Positions 1 through 6,462 of a stretch of DNA of 10,176 bases are shown here, piece after piece; position 1 is the first letter of the stretch; each line of letters opens with the position of its first letter. A program made the translations under genes and the position numbers. Location: positions 1-10,176 of the forward strand of contig CAYUIQ010000290.1 in assembly GCA_964444795.1 (NCBI GenBank), in the 5' to 3' direction. Below the pieces are notes generated by a model. The model was not told the DNA's origin, ran no database searches, and was given only the letters and a program-made list of their open reading frames with translations. The DNA is from JABMRP01 sp964444795. GTDB lineage: Bacteria > Planctomycetota > Planctomycetia > Pirellulales > Thermoguttaceae.

Positions 1-13
1 ATTTCGTCGCGTT

Positions 14-84
14 GTACGATGGCCCTCCGAGGCCGTCGCTGTCGAGAAACACGGATTCCCGACGGCCTCGGAGGGCCATCGTAC
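14..84. repeat. Long perfect inverted repeat with nested palindromes
   Basis: Positions 14-38 and 60-84 are perfect reverse complements (25 bp each), separated by a 21-nt spacer at 39-59. Each arm is also a near-palindrome by itself. In the left arm CGATGGCC (17-24) can pair with GGCCGTCG (31-38) around the loop CTCCGA, with one G-T wobble. The element could therefore form one long hairpin or two short ones. It lies in non-coding DNA about 125 bp past the end of the PQQ-like gene. No poly-T tract follows on either strand, so a classical intrinsic terminator is unlikely. A dispersed REP- or MITE-like element is my inference; only one copy is in the window. Confidence 0.85.
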
Positions 85-209
85 GGGTTTTGAGACAGAG
101 CCTAGCGTCATGGTGTCGCCATGATGACGCCCGCCAAAAGGTGGGTGTCCGATGTTCAGTCAGACGCCTCCAATCAAGCGAAGGACTGGTGCATGTTTCC
201 CGAGCGGTT

Positions 210-1514
210 CTAGGGAGACTCTTCGATGCAGTACAGGGATCGGTTGGAGCGGAGGAACATTTGGCTTCCGCTGATCGCCGGCGAGGCGTTGAAGTCGGTC
301 TCGTCCGATGCGATCCGATTGTGAGCCCGTTGCGCAAACTCGGGCTTGGCGGCCAACACAAACGTTCCGCTCCGACGACTGACCACGTAGAGCTTCTCGC
401 CGGCCAGAACGGGTGACGCATAAAATGGTCGTCCGCCGCTGCTGAGTCCCTCAAGGCGCTGGCGGTAAAGCGTCCTGCCCGTCTTGGCTTCCATGCAAAA
501 GGCGATCCCCTTGTCGGATACCCAGTAGAGATTCTCGCCGTGGAGCACGGGAGAGGGAACATACGAGGCATCTCTGCTGGTCCAGAGAACGTGGGACTCG
601 GTAACGGCGTCTTTTCCCCCGGCGCGAACCGCCAGGCTGCCCGTGTTGCGATAGCCGCCGAAAATGTAAACAACGTCGCCGCCGGCCACGGGGCTGGGTG
701 CGATGTTGCCGTCCAGGCCGTTTTCCGCGTACCATTGGAGCTTGCCCGTGTCGGGATCCAATCCCCAAACTTCATACGGCACGCCGATCACGAGTTCCTT
801 CTTGCCGCCGGCCAGATCGACCACCAGCGGCGTGCCGTAGCTGAGTTCCAGCGAACCGCCTTCGGCTTTCCAGACCTCTTTACCGTTGGTCTTGTCGAGG
901 GAGCGAATGGACTGGCTTTCTTCCGACGCGTTGACAATCACCGTGTTCTTGTACAGGATCGGGCTGGCCGCCGAACCCCAACGCCGGTTGCTCGACTCCT
1001 TGCCGACGTTCACCTGCCAGAGTTGGTTGCCGTCGAAATCGAACGCCAATACGCCCGTCTTGCCGAAGAAGACGTAAACACGCTTCCCGTCGGTCACCGG
1101 CGTGCTCGTGGCATAACCGTGCTCGGGAAGCCCCAGACCGCCAAACGGGTCCTCCGGCATCGTGGCCTTGACCGCCCGCGACCAAATCACCTTCCCATCG
1201 ATGCGGTCGATGCACAATAAGTGACGAACCAGTTCTTCCATGTTGCCGGTGTCGTTTCGGCCGAGGCCGTAACCGGAGTAACAGGTCACAAAGATATGCT
1301 TCCCCGAGACAATCGGGCTGGACGAGCCGGGGCCGGGAAGCCGTGTTGTCCACTTGATGTTCTTGGATTCACTCCATGCGACAGGCACGTTCGTGTCCTC
1401 GCTGATTCCCGATCCGTCGGGACCGCGAAAACGGGGCCAGTCCGCAGCGGCAAGCGGGCTGGCTGCCAGGAGGCATAGCAGGAGGGTCATACGGCCGGCG
1501 GTGTTGGTTTTCAT
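210..1514 (-). CDS. Secreted PQQ-like beta-propeller repeat protein
   Basis: This 434-residue protein probably acts as an extracytoplasmic beta-propeller. Such proteins in planctomycetes are annotated as outer membrane protein assembly factor BamB-like or PQQ-binding-like; no enzymatic activity is established. The N-terminus has a short basic stretch, a hydrophobic core (LLLCLLAASPLAA, about residues 11-23) and a likely signal peptidase I site near Ala23-Ala24. ADWPRFRGPDGSG follows, the usual opening of this family in planctomycetes. Blade-like repeats of the form x-D-xx-G-K-xx-W recur, for example DGKVIW, LDKTNGKEVW, LDPDTGKLQW and MEAKTGRTLY. The ATG at 1512-1514 is chosen because the signal peptide begins there. 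The sequence before it holds GAGAG very close to the start, so the ribosome site is weak. It is the last of three frames in the same direction. Quinone binding cannot be judged from this sequence; a purely structural role is equally possible. Confidence 0.88.
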   Translation of the reverse strand: MKTNTAGRMTLLLCLLAASPLAAADWPRFRGPDGSGISEDTNVPVAWSESKNIKWTTRLPGPGSSSPIVSGKHIFVTCYSGYGLGRNDTGNMEELVRHLLCIDRIDGKVIWSRAVKATMPEDPFGGLGLPEHGYATSTPVTDGKRVYVFFGKTGVLAFDFDGNQLWQVNVGKESSNRRWGSAASPILYKNTVIVNASEESQSIRSLDKTNGKEVWKAEGGSLELSYGTPLVVDLAGGKKELVIGVPYEVWGLDPDTGKLQWYAENGLDGNIAPSPVAGGDVVYIFGGYRNTGSLAVRAGGKDAVTESHVLWTSRDASYVPSPVLHGENLYWVSDKGIAFCMEAKTGRTLYRQRLEGLSSGGRPFYASPVLAGEKLYVVSRRSGTFVLAAKPEFAQRAHNRIASDETDFNASPAISGSQMFLRSNRSLYCIEESP

Positions 1515-1558
1515 GCTCTCTCAATCTGATGGCAAGTGGCGGTCGGCGACTTGAAGGA

Positions 1559-1657
1559 TCAGAAACGCTCCAACCCCTCATAAGTTAAACGTACGGTTCG
1601 ATCGGTAATCGCCTGAGAACGATTCACTTTTCCGGTGACGAGGTTGCCTTCGCTCAT
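1559..1657 (-). CDS. Possible small ORF, 32 residues, unknown function
   Basis: An ATG at 1655-1657 opens 32 codons ending in TGA at 1559-1561. The product begins MSEGNLVTGKVNRSQ and ends TYEGLERF. A purine-rich AGAGAGG (complement at about 1668-1674) lies roughly 10 nt upstream, a better ribosome site than that of the large gene downstream. The ORF sits in the 203-bp gap between the oxidoreductase and the PQQ-like gene, on the same strand, 44 bp before the latter. I do not recognise the peptide. It has no membrane segment or signal peptide and is mildly charged. It could be a real small protein, a leader peptide coupling translation to the next gene, or chance. The short length keeps confidence low. 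Confidence 0.3.
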   Translation of the reverse strand: MSEGNLVTGKVNRSQAITDRTVRLTYEGLERF

Positions 1658-1717
1658 TGCTGGTGGTCCTCTCTTGTTACGATAACATTCCACGTTTTCA
1701 CGGCCGCGCAAGGCCGT

Positions 1718-3016
1718 TCACACCCCCTTGGGCACGGCCCAGTGGCCCTGGCGATACTTCCGCGTGACCAGCGGGGCGGCCTCCGTGTCGTCGACAAACT
1801 GCTCGCGTTTGGAGTCGAACTCCAGCGAGCCCCGGCCGGTTCGGGCGAGGATGTTGGCCAGGTGGGCCAGGGCCGCCGAGCGGTGGCCGATCTCGGCCTC
1901 GGCGTTCGTCTTCCGCCCCGAGCGGATTGCCTCAAGGAAATTGGCGGCGTGGGCCACCGCGTCGAACGCGCCGCTCTCCTCTTTGAGCAGCTTGTTCCGC
2001 GGCCCGTAGAGCTTCCAGCCCGACCCCTTGCCGAGGATCAGCATCCCCTCGGTCCCGTAGAAGGCGTTGCCGTTCTCCTGGGCCTCCTGTCGATAGGGCG
2101 TCCAAATCCTCTGCTCGTAGACCAGCAGTCGCCGCTCGCCCAGCTTGCCGCCGCCGGGGTACTCGAAGGTGGTGTAGAGCGTGTCGGGGAACTGCTGGTC
2201 GTCGTCGAAGTAGAGCTTCGAGCCGTGGCCGGAGACGGCCGCGGGGTGGTCCGGGTCGCCAAGGCCCCAGCGGGCGATATCCAGTTCGTGGACCCCGTCG
2301 TTGCCCGCGTCGCCGGTGCCGAAGTCGTACCACCAGTGCCAGGTGTAGTGGTGGCAGGTCTTGCGGAAGGGCCGCATCGGGGCCGGGCCGACCCACAGGT
2401 CGTAGTCGAAGCCGGCCGGCGGCTCCGAGGGCTCGGCGTGGCCGATGTTCGCCCGCCGCTGGCTGTTCCAGGCCTTGGCCACCAGCACCCGGCCGATCGC
2501 CCCCTCGCGCAACAGCTCGATGCCGCGGCGGATGAACTCCGTGCTGCGGCTCTGGGTGCCGACCTGGACGGCAAGCTTTGTCCGCCGGGCGGCCTCCACC
2601 AGCAGGCGCCCCTCGCGGATATTGTGTGAGCAGGGCTTTTCCACGTAGACACCCTTGCCGGCTTCCAGGGCCAACAGCGACGCCGGCACGTGCCAATGGT
2701 CGGGGGTGGCCACGACCACCGCGTCGACCGACTTGTCGTCGAAGATCTCGCGCATGTCGGCCACGGCCTTTTCGGCCCCAAGCGTCTTGCCGCCCGCCTC
2801 GCGGCGCCGGTGGTCGACGTCGCAGACGTACTTGATGCGGGCGCCGTGTCCGGCCAGGGCCTGGGCCACCGACCGCCCCCGAGACAGCCCGATCACCCCC
2901 ACCACGACCTGATCGGCCGGCTTGGCGGCGATCACGGGCACGGCCCACGCCAGCGCCGTTGCTCCGGCGGTACCCCGTCCCGCCCGTTCCAGGAATGTCC
3001 TCCGCGTTTGCCGCAT
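1718..3016 (-). CDS. Tat-exported Gfo/Idh/MocA family oxidoreductase
   Basis: This 432-residue protein is likely an NAD(P)-dependent sugar or polyol dehydrogenase of the Gfo/Idh/MocA family, folded in the cytoplasm and exported by Tat. Twin arginines in RRTFLE (residues 5-10) are followed by a weakly hydrophobic, alanine-rich stretch to about residue 31. The Rossmann domain starts at VVVGVIGLSRGRS (about 37-49). ATPDHWH (103-109) and EKPCSHN (126-132) follow; the latter holds the family's conserved lysine (Lys127). The C-terminal domain shows DFGTGDAGNDGVHELDIARW (231-250), typical of the planctomycete members. The nucleotide-binding loop GLSRGRS departs from the usual GxGxxG or GxGGRG form, so cofactor use is uncertain. 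The ATG at 3014-3016 has GGGAGGG (complement 3025-3031) 8 nt upstream. The gene looks distinctly richer in GC than its neighbours. Substrate cannot be assigned. It diverges from the PmoA-family gene. Confidence 0.92.
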   Translation of the reverse strand: MRQTRRTFLERAGRGTAGATALAWAVPVIAAKPADQVVVGVIGLSRGRSVAQALAGHGARIKYVCDVDHRRREAGGKTLGAEKAVADMREIFDDKSVDAVVVATPDHWHVPASLLALEAGKGVYVEKPCSHNIREGRLLVEAARRTKLAVQVGTQSRSTEFIRRGIELLREGAIGRVLVAKAWNSQRRANIGHAEPSEPPAGFDYDLWVGPAPMRPFRKTCHHYTWHWWYDFGTGDAGNDGVHELDIARWGLGDPDHPAAVSGHGSKLYFDDDQQFPDTLYTTFEYPGGGKLGERRLLVYEQRIWTPYRQEAQENGNAFYGTEGMLILGKGSGWKLYGPRNKLLKEESGAFDAVAHAANFLEAIRSGRKTNAEAEIGHRSAALAHLANILARTGRGSLEFDSKREQFVDDTEAAPLVTRKYRQGHWAVPKGV

Positions 3017-3024
3017 GGCTGATA

Positions 3025-3031
3025 CCCTCCC
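3025..3031 (-). promoter_or_regulatory. Ribosome binding site of the Gfo/Idh gene
   Basis: On the minus strand GGGAGGG lies 8 nt before the ATG at 3016 and supports that start, which also places the twin-arginine signal at the N-terminus. No convincing promoter was found for this gene in the rest of the 265-bp divergent region. That region also holds a GC-rich hairpin, TTCCCGG (3077-3083) against CCGGGGAA (3088-3095) with one bulged G. Confidence 0.6.
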
Positions 3032-3211
3032 AAGGTCAATCTGGCCGTGGTTGCCTGTCCGGCGGTTGTCCGCCCATTCCCGGCGATCCGGGGAAGGGTG
3101 GCACGCCTGGCCCTGAGTTTAGGCTCGGCGGCGGCGGTCTGCAAACCACCGTGGCAAAAACGCCGCCCGGTCGGGATCCGCGGCCCGGCCGAATCGCGTC
3201 CCCGCAAAACT

Positions 3212-3239
3212 TTGAATGTTGATCGGCGGATGTTAGAAT
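3212..3239 (+). promoter_or_regulatory. Putative sigma-70-type promoter of the PmoA-family gene
   Basis: TTGAAT (3212-3217) and TAGAAT (3234-3239) are separated by 16 nt. TGT directly precedes the -10, giving an extended -10 (TGTTAGAAT). Transcription would begin near 3246 and leave a leader of about 36 nt before the ATG at 3282. This stretch is clearly richer in A and T than the surrounding intergenic DNA. Spacing and hexamers are seen in the sequence; promoter function is inferred. Confidence 0.5.
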
Positions 3240-3268
3240 GGCTCTTGGCAAAACGTCTTCAATTCCCA

Positions 3269-3275
3269 GAAGGAG
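3269..3275 (+). promoter_or_regulatory. Strong Shine-Dalgarno of the PmoA-family gene
   Basis: GAAGGAG ends 6 nt before the ATG at 3282 and fixes that start. It is the best ribosome binding site in the window. Confidence 0.75.
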
Positions 3276-3281
3276 TATCCC

Positions 3282-4229
3282 ATGGCCCGCCCCATCCTGT
3301 TTTCGCTCTGCTTCCTGATGTCCGCCGTCGTCTCGATTCCGGCACAATCGCGGGCGGACGAGGCCAAGCCCGACTTCTCCTGGCGGCAAACGGAAACGTC
3401 GGTCGCCCTGCTCAATCATGGGCAGGTTGTATGGCAGCACGTACATGACCGAAAGATGGGCAAACCGTTCATGCGGATCGGCCTGATCGATGGGACCGAG
3501 TTGACGCGCCCGTGTCCCTTTCCCGCGGACTATCCCAAGAACGATCATACCTGGCACCGCGCCCTGTGGTGGTCGTGGAAGGCGATCGACGGGGTGAACT
3601 TCTGGGAGCAGAACCAGTTGGGAACCGATCCGGTCAAAGTGGAAGTCAGCCACAACGACGACGGCTCCGCCCGGATCCATGCGACCATCGCTTACCATCT
3701 GCCGGATCAGCCGCCGGTGGTGATGGAAGAGCGGGTCATCATCGTCAGCGCGCCGGAGCCAACGGGAACCTACCTGATCGACTGGCGAGCGACGTTTACA
3801 CCGGCGGGAGACCGGGACGTGGTCTTCAACCGGAATTCGTACGGGGGATTTGCGATTCGCATGGCGGCCGAGTGCTGCGGCGATCCGGCCAAGGGAAAGC
3901 CCGGGTGGACGTTCTTCGACAGCGAAAACCAAGCCAGCAGCAACGGCCGGGCCGCGCGTTGGGTGGCCTATCGGGGAACCGCGCCGGGCGATCAGGAGGC
4001 CGGCGTCGCCGTCTTCGATCACCCCGACAATCCGCGCCATCCGTCGCTTTGGCAAACCCGGGGTCACTATCCCTACTTGAATCCGTCGTTCACGTGCAAG
4101 GAAGATTACACGCTCCCGGCCGGCAAGAGCCTGACCTTGCGTTACGGCGTGCTCGTGCATCAGGGTTTGCCGGAAGCCGAGAAGCTGGAAAAGCGGTGGA
4201 AGGATTTCGCCGGGTCGGCCGCGCGGTAG
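3282..4229 (+). CDS. Secreted PmoA family (DUF6807) protein
   Basis: This 315-residue protein belongs to the family usually annotated 'PmoA family protein' or DUF6807. The name comes from an old association; it is not a particulate methane monooxygenase subunit, and the family's reaction is unknown to me. A signal peptide is clear: hydrophobic core about residues 5-20, likely cleavage after AQSRA (about 25). Family hallmarks are DHTWHRALWWSWKAIDGVNFWEQ-type sequence at 88-110, VFNRNSYGGFAIRMA (181-195), VFDHPDNPRHPSLW (244-257) and LTLRYGVLVHQG (284-295). The conserved His and Trp residues at 89-97 suggest a ligand site on a beta-sandwich like those of sugar-handling proteins, which is inference. 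The length is normal for the family and no damage is seen. It is divergent from the Gfo/Idh oxidoreductase and convergent with the glycosyltransferase gene, whose stop lies 40 bp away. A role in carbohydrate use is plausible only from context. Confidence 0.88.
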   Translation: MARPILFSLCFLMSAVVSIPAQSRADEAKPDFSWRQTETSVALLNHGQVVWQHVHDRKMGKPFMRIGLIDGTELTRPCPFPADYPKNDHTWHRALWWSWKAIDGVNFWEQNQLGTDPVKVEVSHNDDGSARIHATIAYHLPDQPPVVMEERVIIVSAPEPTGTYLIDWRATFTPAGDRDVVFNRNSYGGFAIRMAAECCGDPAKGKPGWTFFDSENQASSNGRAARWVAYRGTAPGDQEAGVAVFDHPDNPRHPSLWQTRGHYPYLNPSFTCKEDYTLPAGKSLTLRYGVLVHQGLPEAEKLEKRWKDFAGSAAR

Positions 4230-4269
4230 GCTTTATCTCACCATGCCTTCGGCAGAGCGGGGCATCCGC

Positions 4270-5706
4270 TCAGACGCGAGTGCGCCGCGAGAGCCGGAAA
4301 TGGGGCCTGGGGATCCCGTGCCGACGGGTCGAAGGAATTTCGCCCACGCGTGCCGCCTCGGATCGGGCCGGACGCTTCAGGCGCAAATGCACCAGCAGGG
4401 GTGCCAGAGCGGCCGCCGCCCAGACCATGGTCATCGGTTCCAGCGGGATTCGGAATCGGGTGGAGACGATCACCAGCGAGTGAAAGAGCGTCACGACCGC
4501 GAAGATCGCACAAGTCGGCCACAGTTGCCTCCACCGGCCGCACGTGGCCGCCAATCCGACCAGCGCCAACACCAGCCAGACCACCGTCGTCAGCCGATAC
4601 AGGTGGTTGGCCGCCTTGGGGTTGGTTTCGTCGAACAGAAGAAAATAGCGGAGGCGCTGCAGACAGAGCCCGGCGTATTGGCCCGGGTTCTCGCGGATGA
4701 ACGTCCACGCGCGACGACCCAACAGATCGCTTCGCTCCGGCTCGCCGAGGCCGGCGAATTCGGCGTAGCCGGTCGGTTTGAGCAAGACGTCGTCAATGTA
4801 GAGCGTTTCGTGACGGGCTTCCCACATCGCCCGATCGATGCCGCGGAGCGAACCGTCATGGTCTCGGCGTAGCGTCTCGACCGATGGCTTGGGGATCTTG
4901 TCGGTTCCCCAACTCGACGGATTGTTGCCCTGCCAGAAAGCGTAGCCGAACGACGACTTGACGAAGACGAACCGCCCGTGAACCAGCCGATTGCGGATCA
5001 GCCAGGGGGCGATAATCAACGCCGCCACCGTGGCCATCAGCACCACGCGTCCCCAGGCGGCGGCCCGCCATCGATCGCGCCAGCGGCCGGAACCTTCGGC
5101 CAACCAGAAAGCCGCGGCGCAAATCGGCAAAGCCAGCGCCAGAATGGGCTCGACCAACAGCAGCGCGCCGGAAAGACATCCGGCCAACAGGGCCCCGCGC
5201 CAGGTTCTCTGCCATCGGGGTGAAACAACCACGGCCAAGAGCGTCGTCAGCAGCAGCGCCGCCCAGAGCACGACCTGCAGATGGGTGACCATGTAGAGGT
5301 GGGTAGGAAAGACGGCCGCGCCCACCCCGGCCAGCCATCCGACGCTCGGCCGATCCGGCAGAAGCGACCATCCCAGCCACGCCACCGTAAGCACCAGCAA
5401 CGTGCCCACCACGCACTGGAGCAACTGCACGGCCAATATGGCTCCGGGCGTGGCGACCCCCAGACAGCCATAAACGCCCGCCAGCAGAAACGGATAAAAC
5501 GGGGCCTGCTGCGACGTGGGCCCTTCGGTGCCCAGGAATTCGATCGAGAATCCCCGCCCCGCCAACAGGTTCTCGGCGATCCGCCCATGCTCGTAAGAGA
5601 TCGGCGCCGCGTGCTCCGACCGCAGCGCCAGCACCACCCCCACGCGCAGCCCCAGCGCAAGGATAGTCAGCAGAAGCAGTCCGACGGTCGTCCCTGACGC
5701 TTTCAT
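4270..5706 (-). CDS. Multi-pass membrane glycosyltransferase, GT39/PMT_2-like
   Basis: This 478-residue integral membrane protein resembles GT-C glycosyltransferases of the ArnT/PMT_2 group, which transfer a sugar from a polyprenyl-phosphate donor on the outer face of the inner membrane. After a first membrane segment (about residues 5-28) comes a loop with YEHGRIAENLLAGRGF (38-53) and QQAPFYPFLLA (66-76), matching the family's pattern of acidic loop, LLxGxG and PPLYP. Here QAPFYP replaces PPxYP, and the usual acidic pair is reduced to Glu39. About nine to ten further hydrophobic segments follow. A soluble loop at about 240-350 precedes the last helices, and RFRIPLEP lies near the C-terminus, a common motif in bacterial members. 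The ATG at 5704-5706 is preferred over an in-frame TTG at 5745, because it begins just before the first helix. There is no Shine-Dalgarno. It is the last of three same-strand genes, 57 bp after the CBM9-like gene. Acceptor and sugar are unknown. Confidence 0.82.
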   Translation of the reverse strand: MKASGTTVGLLLLTILALGLRVGVVLALRSEHAAPISYEHGRIAENLLAGRGFSIEFLGTEGPTSQQAPFYPFLLAGVYGCLGVATPGAILAVQLLQCVVGTLLVLTVAWLGWSLLPDRPSVGWLAGVGAAVFPTHLYMVTHLQVVLWAALLLTTLLAVVVSPRWQRTWRGALLAGCLSGALLLVEPILALALPICAAAFWLAEGSGRWRDRWRAAAWGRVVLMATVAALIIAPWLIRNRLVHGRFVFVKSSFGYAFWQGNNPSSWGTDKIPKPSVETLRRDHDGSLRGIDRAMWEARHETLYIDDVLLKPTGYAEFAGLGEPERSDLLGRRAWTFIRENPGQYAGLCLQRLRYFLLFDETNPKAANHLYRLTTVVWLVLALVGLAATCGRWRQLWPTCAIFAVVTLFHSLVIVSTRFRIPLEPMTMVWAAAALAPLLVHLRLKRPARSEAARVGEIPSTRRHGIPRPHFRLSRRTRV

Positions 5707-5716
5707 GGCGCCGGGG

Positions 5717-5745
5717 ATTGTACGAAAGACGGCAAAGCGGGGCAA
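5717..5745 (-). promoter_or_regulatory. Possible promoter giving a leaderless glycosyltransferase mRNA
   Basis: On the minus strand TTGCCC (complement 5740-5745) and TACAAT (complement 5717-5722) are separated by exactly 17 nt. The -10 ends only 10 nt before the ATG at 5706. Transcription would start about 3-4 nt upstream of, or at, the start codon, which fits the missing Shine-Dalgarno. The motif quality is seen; promoter activity and a leaderless transcript are inferred. Confidence 0.35.
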
Positions 5746-5763
5746 GATGGAAAAGTTCCGCGG

Positions 5764-6426
5764 CTAACCGCCCGTTCTGTCCAACTCCAACGTCGCCCAC
5801 AGGCTGGGGTCTTCTTCGTACGGCATGGGACTACCCACGGTGAGGGTCTGGGGGCCCAACTCGCGATCGAGCACGGCGTAGGTGAACCCCAGGCGGGGAT
5901 GCTCGGCCGGATCGAAACCGGTCAGTGCCTCCGCGGCGATCATCGCTTCGAGCAGGTAGCCGCCGCGTTTCTTCCGGCCGACAACCTTCATCCGATCGCG
6001 GCGAACGGGGCGCGGATGCTCCCGGGCGCGGTGGATCGAAAGCCATTGGGCCACCGGCTGATCTTGTCTCGGTCCGCCGCCGGTGGGCAGAAAGGCGAAT
6101 TGGTGGCAGAAGCGTCCGGCGCGATGGATGTTGTGAACGTCGCGGGTGTCGATCCATACGTGCAGGCCGTCGCTATCCTCGGGGCGCGACTCGCGACACC
6201 AGAGAGCCCGCTTGCGGCCCGACACTTCGACCGAGAAGGCCAGCCCCTCTTCGCTCCACGCGGCGCGCACGTCGGCCTTGGTGGCCCGCTGCTCCAGTTC
6301 GGCAAAGCAGGGCAAGCGGAACTCCTCTCCCAGCGCGGCACCCTTGGCCGTCCAGAGCGGCGTGCGATACCGGCAGGGGATCGAGAAGCGGAAGAGGAAT
6401 CGAGCGGGGATCAACGGTTCGGACAT
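5764..6426 (-). CDS. CBM9-like (DOMON-type) sugar-binding domain protein
   Basis: This 220-residue protein looks like a single carbohydrate-binding family 9-like beta-sandwich. In planctomycetes such domains are usually annotated 'carbohydrate-binding family 9-like protein' or hypothetical. Supporting sequence is ADVRAAWSEEGLAFSVEVSG (51-70), the strand-turn DSDGLHVWIDTRDVHNIHRAGRF (about 85-106), HQFAFLPTGGG (108-118), GYLLEAMIAAEALTGFDP (156-173) and LGFTYAVLDRELG (179-191). These follow the CBM9 order of a 'D-x-hydrophobic-D' display strand, then an edge strand, then an amphipathic 'hEhxIP'-like strand. There is no signal peptide or membrane segment, so it probably stays in the cytoplasm. 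That is unusual for a domain known from secreted enzymes. The start at 6424-6426 follows the uvrA stop by 36 bp with no obvious Shine-Dalgarno, so translation may be coupled or leaderless. The ligand is unknown. Confidence 0.65.
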   Translation of the reverse strand: MSEPLIPARFLFRFSIPCRYRTPLWTAKGAALGEEFRLPCFAELEQRATKADVRAAWSEEGLAFSVEVSGRKRALWCRESRPEDSDGLHVWIDTRDVHNIHRAGRFCHQFAFLPTGGGPRQDQPVAQWLSIHRAREHPRPVRRDRMKVVGRKKRGGYLLEAMIAAEALTGFDPAEHPRLGFTYAVLDRELGPQTLTVGSPMPYEEDPSLWATLELDRTGG

Positions 6427-6462
6427 CGGATCGAGTCACTCGTTTTCGGGTTTCCCCCAGCG

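Noticed and set aside
105..130. Hairpin GCGTCAT / ATGACGC as a terminator of the PQQ-like gene
   Set aside because: The stem is 7 bp with an uneven interior. No T-rich tract follows on the minus strand and it is 80 bp past the stop. A weak structure at most.
12..416. Plus-strand ORF of 134 codons at the left edge
   Set aside because: It runs through the inverted repeat and then antisense into the end of the PQQ-like gene. Arginine-rich, without motifs.
1700..1717. Hairpin ACGGCC / GGCCGT just behind the oxidoreductase stop as a terminator
   Set aside because: Only 6 bp, followed on the minus strand by GAAAACG instead of a U-tract. GC-rich DNA gives such stems often.
1932..2948. Long Arg/Gly-rich frames overlapping the oxidoreductase
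   Set aside because: They are alternative frames of a very GC-rich gene. The oxidoreductase frame alone shows a Tat signal and family motifs.
4230..4269. Bidirectional terminator between the convergent genes
   Set aside because: Only short stems are possible (TGCC/GGCA at 4244-4254; AGCGG/CCGCT at 4256-4270, the last base overlapping a stop codon), and there is no U-tract on either side. Termination there is likely but not shown by the sequence.
5743..5745. TTG at 5745 as the start of the glycosyltransferase
   Set aside because: It adds 13 residues (MPRFAVFRTIPGA) before a much better membrane-protein start, MKASG, and lies within the possible -35 box.
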